A stretch of 64,000 nt of DNA from Microthrixaceae bacterium (GTDB lineage Bacteria > Actinomycetota > Acidimicrobiia > Acidimicrobiales > Microtrichaceae), in assembly GCA_020637215.1 (NCBI GenBank), contig JACJWI010000005.1, forward strand, positions 124,001-188,000, written 5' to 3'. Position numbers and translations under genes: made by a program. The notes under the pieces are model-generated. The model made no database searches. It was given only the letters and a program-made list of their open reading frames with translations, and was not told where the DNA came from. The stretch's first letter is position 1, and the number at the start of each line of letters is the position of its first letter. Below, piece after piece: positions 60,054 to 64,000 of this stretch.

Positions 60054-60773
60054 TCAGCTCACCGAATCGAACAGCGTGCCGATCACGAACGTGGCGGCAA
60101 GGGCTGCCGAGCCGCCGATCCCGACCCGCAGGGCGCCTCGCCACAGCGGTGCTCCCCCCAGCGACGCGGCGACGCAGCCGAGCGCCACCATCCCGACGAT
60201 CGTCGCTGCCGCGATCGCCGGGACCTGCACGCCGCCGGAGGTGAGGACCGCGACCAGCAGCGGGACTGTCGCACCGACCGCGAAGCTGCCCATCGAGCTG
60301 GCGGCGGCTTGCGTCGGGCGGGCTCGCTGCTCCTCGGTGTGGCCGAGCTCGTCACGCATGTGGGCGCCGAGGGGGTCGTGGGCCATCAGCGCCTCGGCCA
60401 CCTGCTCGGCCAGATCGTGGGACAGACCCCGCTCCTGGTAGATCGACGTCAGCTCCCGGGTCTCGGCCTCGGGGTGACGTTCCAGCTCGGTCGCCTCCAG
60501 GTGCTGATCGGCGCGCATCACGTCGAGCTGGGAGCTGACCGACACGTACTCGCCCACGCCCATCGAGAGCGCGCCGGCAGCCAGTGCAGCGACGCCGGCG
60601 ACGAGCAGGGCGCTGCTGGTCGCCCCTGCCCCGGCCACCCCGAGCAGGAGGGCGCCGGTGGACAGCAAGCCGTCGTTGGCGCCGAGCACCATGGCCCGGA
60701 TCCAGCCGGCCCGTCTGCTCTTGTGGTCCTCGGGGCGGTGCATCCGAGGCGGGTGGCTCGACCGGCCGGTCAT
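60054..60773 (-). CDS. VIT1/CCC1-family metal transporter
   Basis: 239 residues. The family pattern: WIRAMVLGANDGLLSTGALL, GALSMGVGEYVSVSSQ, the charged metal-binding helix hairpin (LERHPEAETRELTSIYQERG, then EEQRA), and three C-terminal helices. VIT1/CCC1 proteins move Fe2+ or Mn2+ across membranes using a proton gradient. It converges on the lipoprotein peptidase gene and diverges from the P-type ATPase. Confidence 0.85.
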   Translation of the reverse strand: MTGRSSHPPRMHRPEDHKSRRAGWIRAMVLGANDGLLSTGALLLGVAGAGATSSALLVAGVAALAAGALSMGVGEYVSVSSQLDVMRADQHLEATELERHPEAETRELTSIYQERGLSHDLAEQVAEALMAHDPLGAHMRDELGHTEEQRARPTQAAASSMGSFAVGATVPLLVAVLTSGGVQVPAIAAATIVGMVALGCVAASLGGAPLWRGALRVGIGGSAALAATFVIGTLFDSVS

Positions 60774-60856
60774 GGGCGCTGAACCTAGCCCGCTGGCCTG
60801 CCGCGCCCGACGTGACGTCGGTCGGTCAGCGGCACACCGCCGGTAGCCTCCGGGCG

Positions 60857-63358
60857 ATGCCGGAGGTCACCCCCACCCCCGTCGACGTGGCGACAGACAC
60901 CAGGACCGGGCTCACCGCCGCCCAGGTCGCGGAGCGGGTGGCCGACGGTCGCGTCAACCGCGTGCCGGACGACCCGTCGCGCACCACCGCCCAGATCCTG
61001 AAGGCCAACGTCCTCACGCCGGTCAACGCGATCGTCGGCGTGCTCCTGGTGCTCGTCGTCATCGCGGACGGCATCGGTCCGGACATGCTGTTCGGGTTGG
61101 TGATCGTGGCCAACTCGGTCATCGGCACGGTGCAGGAGATGCGGGCCCGGGCCGCGCTGGAGCGCCTGGCGGTCCTCAACACGCCGCACGCCACCGTGAT
61201 CCGCGACGGCGCCACCTCCGAGCACGCCGTCGAGGAGGTCGTGGCCGACGACCTGCTCGTGCTCACCTCGGGCGCGCAGGTGGTCGTCGACGGCGAGGTG
61301 GTGAGCAGCGCCGGGTTGGAGATCGACGAGTCGCTGTTGACCGGCGAATCCGACCCGGTCCACAAAGCGGTCGGCGACACGGTGATGTCGGGAAGCTTCG
61401 TCTCTGCCGGCTCCGGGACGTTCCGGGCGACCAAGGTGGGTGCGGACTCCTACGCCGCGTCGTTGGCGGGCGCCGCCCGCGAGTTCTCCCTGGTGCACTC
61501 GGAGCTGCGCACCGGCGTCAACCGCATCCTCGAGTTCCTGATGGTCGCCCTGCCGCCGATCGCGCTGATCCTGCTGTGGCGGCTGTGGCGCACCAGCGAC
61601 GACTGGCGTGAAGCGCTGTCGGGAACCGTGGCGGCCGGCGTGGCGATGGTTCCCGACGGGCTGGTGCTGCTGACCAGCCTGGCGTTCATGGCCGGCGTGG
61701 TGAAGCTGGCCCGGCGCAACGCGCTGCTCAAGGAGCTGGCGTCGGTCGAGATGCTCGCCCGGGTCGACACGCTGTGCCTCGACAAGACCGGCACCATCAC
61801 CACCGGTCAGATCGTCATGGCCGGCACCGACCTCCTCCCCCCACCCTCCCCCGGGTTTCTGACGACAAGTCACGACAATGGCGGTACTCCAGTGTCGTCA
61901 GAAAGTGGGGGCGGGGGGGATGTCGGCGAGATGCTGGCCGCGCTGGCCGCGTCGGACCCCGACCCCAACGCCACCCTGGCGGCCATCGCCCACGTCCACC
62001 CCGACGACCCGGGCTGGCACCGGGTCGACTCGGTTCCCTTCTCCTCGGTCCGCAAGTGGTCGGCCGCCGAGTTCGACGGTCGGGGCGCGATCTACCTGGG
62101 CGCCCCGGAGATCCTCGCCCCCGGCGACGACGAGGTGGCCGCCCGGGTCCAGGACCAGGCCGTGCACGGTCGACGGGTGGTCCTGGTCGCAACCGCGCCC
62201 CGGCTCGACGGGGACCAGCTCCCGGACGACCTGGTCCCGAGAGCGTTGGTCCTGCTCGAAGACGACGTGCGCGACGACGCCCGCGACACGCTCGCCTACC
62301 TGTCGGGCCAGGGCATCGACCTCAAGGTCATCTCCGGGGACCACCCGGTGACCGTCGGCGCGGTCGCGGCCCGCGCCGGGGTGCCCGACGCCGGCCGGGT
62401 CATGGACGCCCGCGACCTGCCCGTCGACGACGACGATGCCCTGGCCGACGCGGTCGCCGCCCACACCGTGTTCGGCCGGGTGCAGCCGCACCAGAAGCGG
62501 GCGATGGTGCGGGCGCTGCAGTCCCGGGGCCACGTGGTCGGCATGACCGGCGACGGCGTCAACGACGTGCTGGCGCTCAAGGACGCCGACATGGGCATCG
62601 CCATGGGCGCCGGATCCGCGGCCAGCCGCGCCGTCGCTCAGCTGGTCCTGCTGGAGAACCGGTTCTCGGTGCTGCCGGGCGTGCTGGCCGAGGGGCGCCG
62701 TGTGATCAACAGCGTCGAGCGCGCCGCCAACTTGTTCATCTACGGCACGGTGTACTCGGCGTGCATGGCCGTCGTCATCGCCGTGGTCGGCACCGACTAC
62801 CCGTTCCTGCCCCGCCACCTGACCCTGGTCCGGTCCCTCAGCGTCGGCATCCCCGGGTTCTTCCTGGCCCTCGCCCCCGACCCCCGCCGTGCTCGCACCG
62901 GCTTCGTGGCCCGAGTCGTGCGCTTCGCGGTGCCGGCCGGGATCATCGCCGCGGCCGCCGCCCTGTCGGTCTACTTCTACGCCCGCGGGCCGGCCGACGT
63001 GTCGCTCACCGACGCCCGCTCCACCGCCACGGTCACGCTGCTCGGGGTGGGGTTGCTGCTGCTGCTGCGCCTGACCCGGACCCTGCCGCCGTGGAGGTGG
63101 ATCCTCGTCGGTGCCATGGGGGCCGGGGTGCTGGTCGTGCTGGCGGTTCCGGTCGCGGCGGAGTTCTTCGACCTGAACCACCCGCCGCGATCGGTGTGGG
63201 GGGCGATGGCTCTCGCCCTGGTCGTCGCCGCGGTGGCGATCCAGTTCGTCCCGGTCACCGCGGACGGCGGCGAGGTGGCCGAGCTGCCCGACGAGTTCCG
63301 GGCCCCGTCGCGGGCCCGGGCCCGGGGGCTGGCGGCCACCGGCGGGGACACGGGGTAG
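60857..63358 (+). CDS. P-type ATPase (CtpE-like) with in-frame palindromic insert
   Basis: 833 residues. Actuator motif LLTGESDPVHKAVG (about 160), phosphorylation motif DKTGTITTG (about 308), and hinge GMTGDGVNDVLALKDAD (about 565). Four helices precede and six follow the large cytoplasmic loop. The pattern resembles mycobacterial CtpE, a calcium-linked exporter/importer; the ion is not proven. Between the P-motif and the N-domain, residues about 333-349 are encoded by a copy of palindromic element C (61856-61904), and flanking Pro/Gly runs arise from its C/G-rich edges. The frame is intact, so the protein may still be made. Confidence 0.85.
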   Translation: MPEVTPTPVDVATDTRTGLTAAQVAERVADGRVNRVPDDPSRTTAQILKANVLTPVNAIVGVLLVLVVIADGIGPDMLFGLVIVANSVIGTVQEMRARAALERLAVLNTPHATVIRDGATSEHAVEEVVADDLLVLTSGAQVVVDGEVVSSAGLEIDESLLTGESDPVHKAVGDTVMSGSFVSAGSGTFRATKVGADSYAASLAGAAREFSLVHSELRTGVNRILEFLMVALPPIALILLWRLWRTSDDWREALSGTVAAGVAMVPDGLVLLTSLAFMAGVVKLARRNALLKELASVEMLARVDTLCLDKTGTITTGQIVMAGTDLLPPPSPGFLTTSHDNGGTPVSSESGGGGDVGEMLAALAASDPDPNATLAAIAHVHPDDPGWHRVDSVPFSSVRKWSAAEFDGRGAIYLGAPEILAPGDDEVAARVQDQAVHGRRVVLVATAPRLDGDQLPDDLVPRALVLLEDDVRDDARDTLAYLSGQGIDLKVISGDHPVTVGAVAARAGVPDAGRVMDARDLPVDDDDALADAVAAHTVFGRVQPHQKRAMVRALQSRGHVVGMTGDGVNDVLALKDADMGIAMGAGSAASRAVAQLVLLENRFSVLPGVLAEGRRVINSVERAANLFIYGTVYSACMAVVIAVVGTDYPFLPRHLTLVRSLSVGIPGFFLALAPDPRRARTGFVARVVRFAVPAGIIAAAAALSVYFYARGPADVSLTDARSTATVTLLGVGLLLLLRLTRTLPPWRWILVGAMGAGVLVVLAVPVAAEFFDLNHPPRSVWGAMALALVVAAVAIQFVPVTADGGEVAELPDEFRAPSRARARGLAATGGDTG
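61856..61904. repeat. Palindromic element family C, copy 3, inside P-type ATPase gene
   Basis: 49 bp with perfect 12-bp ends TTTCTGACGACA/TGTCGTCAGAAA and the internal GTCACGACAATGGCGGTACTC (given as GTCACGACAATG + GCGGTACTC) seen in copies 1 and 2. Flanked by C-runs on the left and G-runs on the right. It is translated as FLTTSHDNGGTPVSSES without changing frame. Confidence 0.95.
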
Positions 63359-63402
63359 GTTCGGGGCGCAAGCAACATCCCCGTTCCTCGAGAGGACGCC
63401 TC

Positions 63403-63984
63403 ATGGCCTTCGAACTCCCGCCGCTCCCGTACGCCCAGGACGCGCTCGCGCCCCACATCTCGCCCGAGACGCTCGAGTACCACTACGGCAAGCACCACCA
63501 GACCTACGTGACCAACCTCAACAAGCTGGTCGAGGGCACCGAGTTCGAGAACGCCCCGCTCGAGGACGTGATCCTCAAGTCCGACGGCGGCCTGTTCAAC
63601 AACTCCGCGCAGGTCTGGAACCACACCTTCTACTGGAACTCGATGTCGCCGAACGGCGGCGGAGCGCCCACGGGTGCGGCGGCCGACGCCATCAACGGCG
63701 CGTTCGGTTCCTACGACGACTTCAAGGCCAAGTTCGCCGAGGCGGCCACCACGCAGTTCGGCTCCGGTTGGGCCTGGCTGGTCGACAACGGCTCGGGCCT
63801 GGAGATCATGAAGACCTCCAACGCGGATCTGCCGATGAAGCACGGCGCCAAGGCCCTGCTCACCATCGACGTGTGGGAGCACGCCTACTACATCGACTTC
63901 CGCAACGCCCGCCCGAACTACATCTCGACCTTCCTCGACAGCCTGGTCAACTGGGACTTCGTCGCCCAGAACCTCGGTTCCTGA
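63403..63984 (+). CDS. Superoxide dismutase, Fe/Mn family
   Basis: 193 residues. Metal ligands are His in PHISPETLEYHYGKHH (two), the Asp in LTIDVWEHAYYIDF, and the His in the same motif; FNNSAQVWNHTFYW carries the Gln typical of iron-type enzymes, with FGSGWAWLV downstream. It dismutates superoxide in the cytoplasm. GAGAGGA lies 8 nt before the ATG. Monocistronic, near the end of the window. Confidence 0.95.
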   Translation: MAFELPPLPYAQDALAPHISPETLEYHYGKHHQTYVTNLNKLVEGTEFENAPLEDVILKSDGGLFNNSAQVWNHTFYWNSMSPNGGGAPTGAAADAINGAFGSYDDFKAKFAEAATTQFGSGWAWLVDNGSGLEIMKTSNADLPMKHGAKALLTIDVWEHAYYIDFRNARPNYISTFLDSLVNWDFVAQNLGS

Positions 63985-64000
63985 CCCGGAGTCCGCGCCG

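Overview
The window is high-GC actinobacterial chromosome, roughly 70 percent G+C from about 2.2 kb onward. The gene set includes paired P450s, a nitronate monooxygenase-type flavoprotein, a DUF3499 protein, an F420/FMN split-barrel protein, large LuxR (LAL) regulators, an LAXTG surface protein and a class I fumarase. I infer a free-living soil or aquatic actinomycete, possibly of the class Acidimicrobiia; no 16S rRNA or other taxonomic marker gene is present to prove it.

Left edge, 1-2.2 kb: lower-GC accessory DNA with the end of an unknown gene, a secreted endonuclease/exonuclease/phosphatase (EEP) protein, a solitary IS630-type end and a decayed IS30 transposase. 2.2-6.8 kb: a lipid or steroid-flavoured block with two divergent P450s sharing twin TetR-like palindromes, and a nitronate monooxygenase divergent from an acetyltransferase with a near-perfect KstR-type operator between them. 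6.7-20.3 kb: mostly housekeeping and secreted proteins, including SpoIID, EEP, DUF3499, fumarase, a lipoprotein hydrolase, DUF4126, an N-acyl-D-amino-acid deacylase, an FAD oxidoreductase and a GH29 fucosidase.

20.3-24.9 kb holds the strongest candidate for an undescribed system. It is a two-gene operon encoding a choice-of-anchor-A surface protein with a Thr-rich stalk and an LAFTG sorting signal, followed 36 bp later by one 801-residue membrane protein that fuses a degenerate glycosyltransferase-like region, a PilZ domain with both c-di-GMP motifs, and a SipW-type signal peptidase. A CTCAAG...CCGA promoter-like element resembling actinobacterial motility-sigma promoters precedes the operon. 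I infer c-di-GMP-gated export of a sortase-anchored adhesin.

25-34 kb: tRNA-Arg(CCT) beside a TacA/TacT-type toxin-antitoxin pair, a delta-60-repeat lipoprotein broken by an in-frame stop, a thiolase/metalloprotease operon, an amidase, an unknown gene framed by inverted 51-bp repeats, and an FGGY kinase. 34-42 kb: a desaturase plus reductase operon of the DesA3/Rv3230c type, an antiporter, a Flp-type pilin fused to an Ig-like domain, and assorted enzymes. 42-64 kb: two LAL regulators (one split by an intact IS630 element at a TA within CTAG, with exact restoration of frame on removal), HtrA, a MOSC protein, an ion channel, a Delta9-type desaturase, an EF-hand/Rpf-like hydrolase, a lipoprotein peptidase, a VIT1-like transporter, a P-type ATPase and an Fe-type superoxide dismutase.

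A second notable theme is a set of nine palindromic elements in three sequence families. The families have different cores but similar outer ends and C/G-rich flanks. Eight lie between genes and one lies in frame inside the P-type ATPase.
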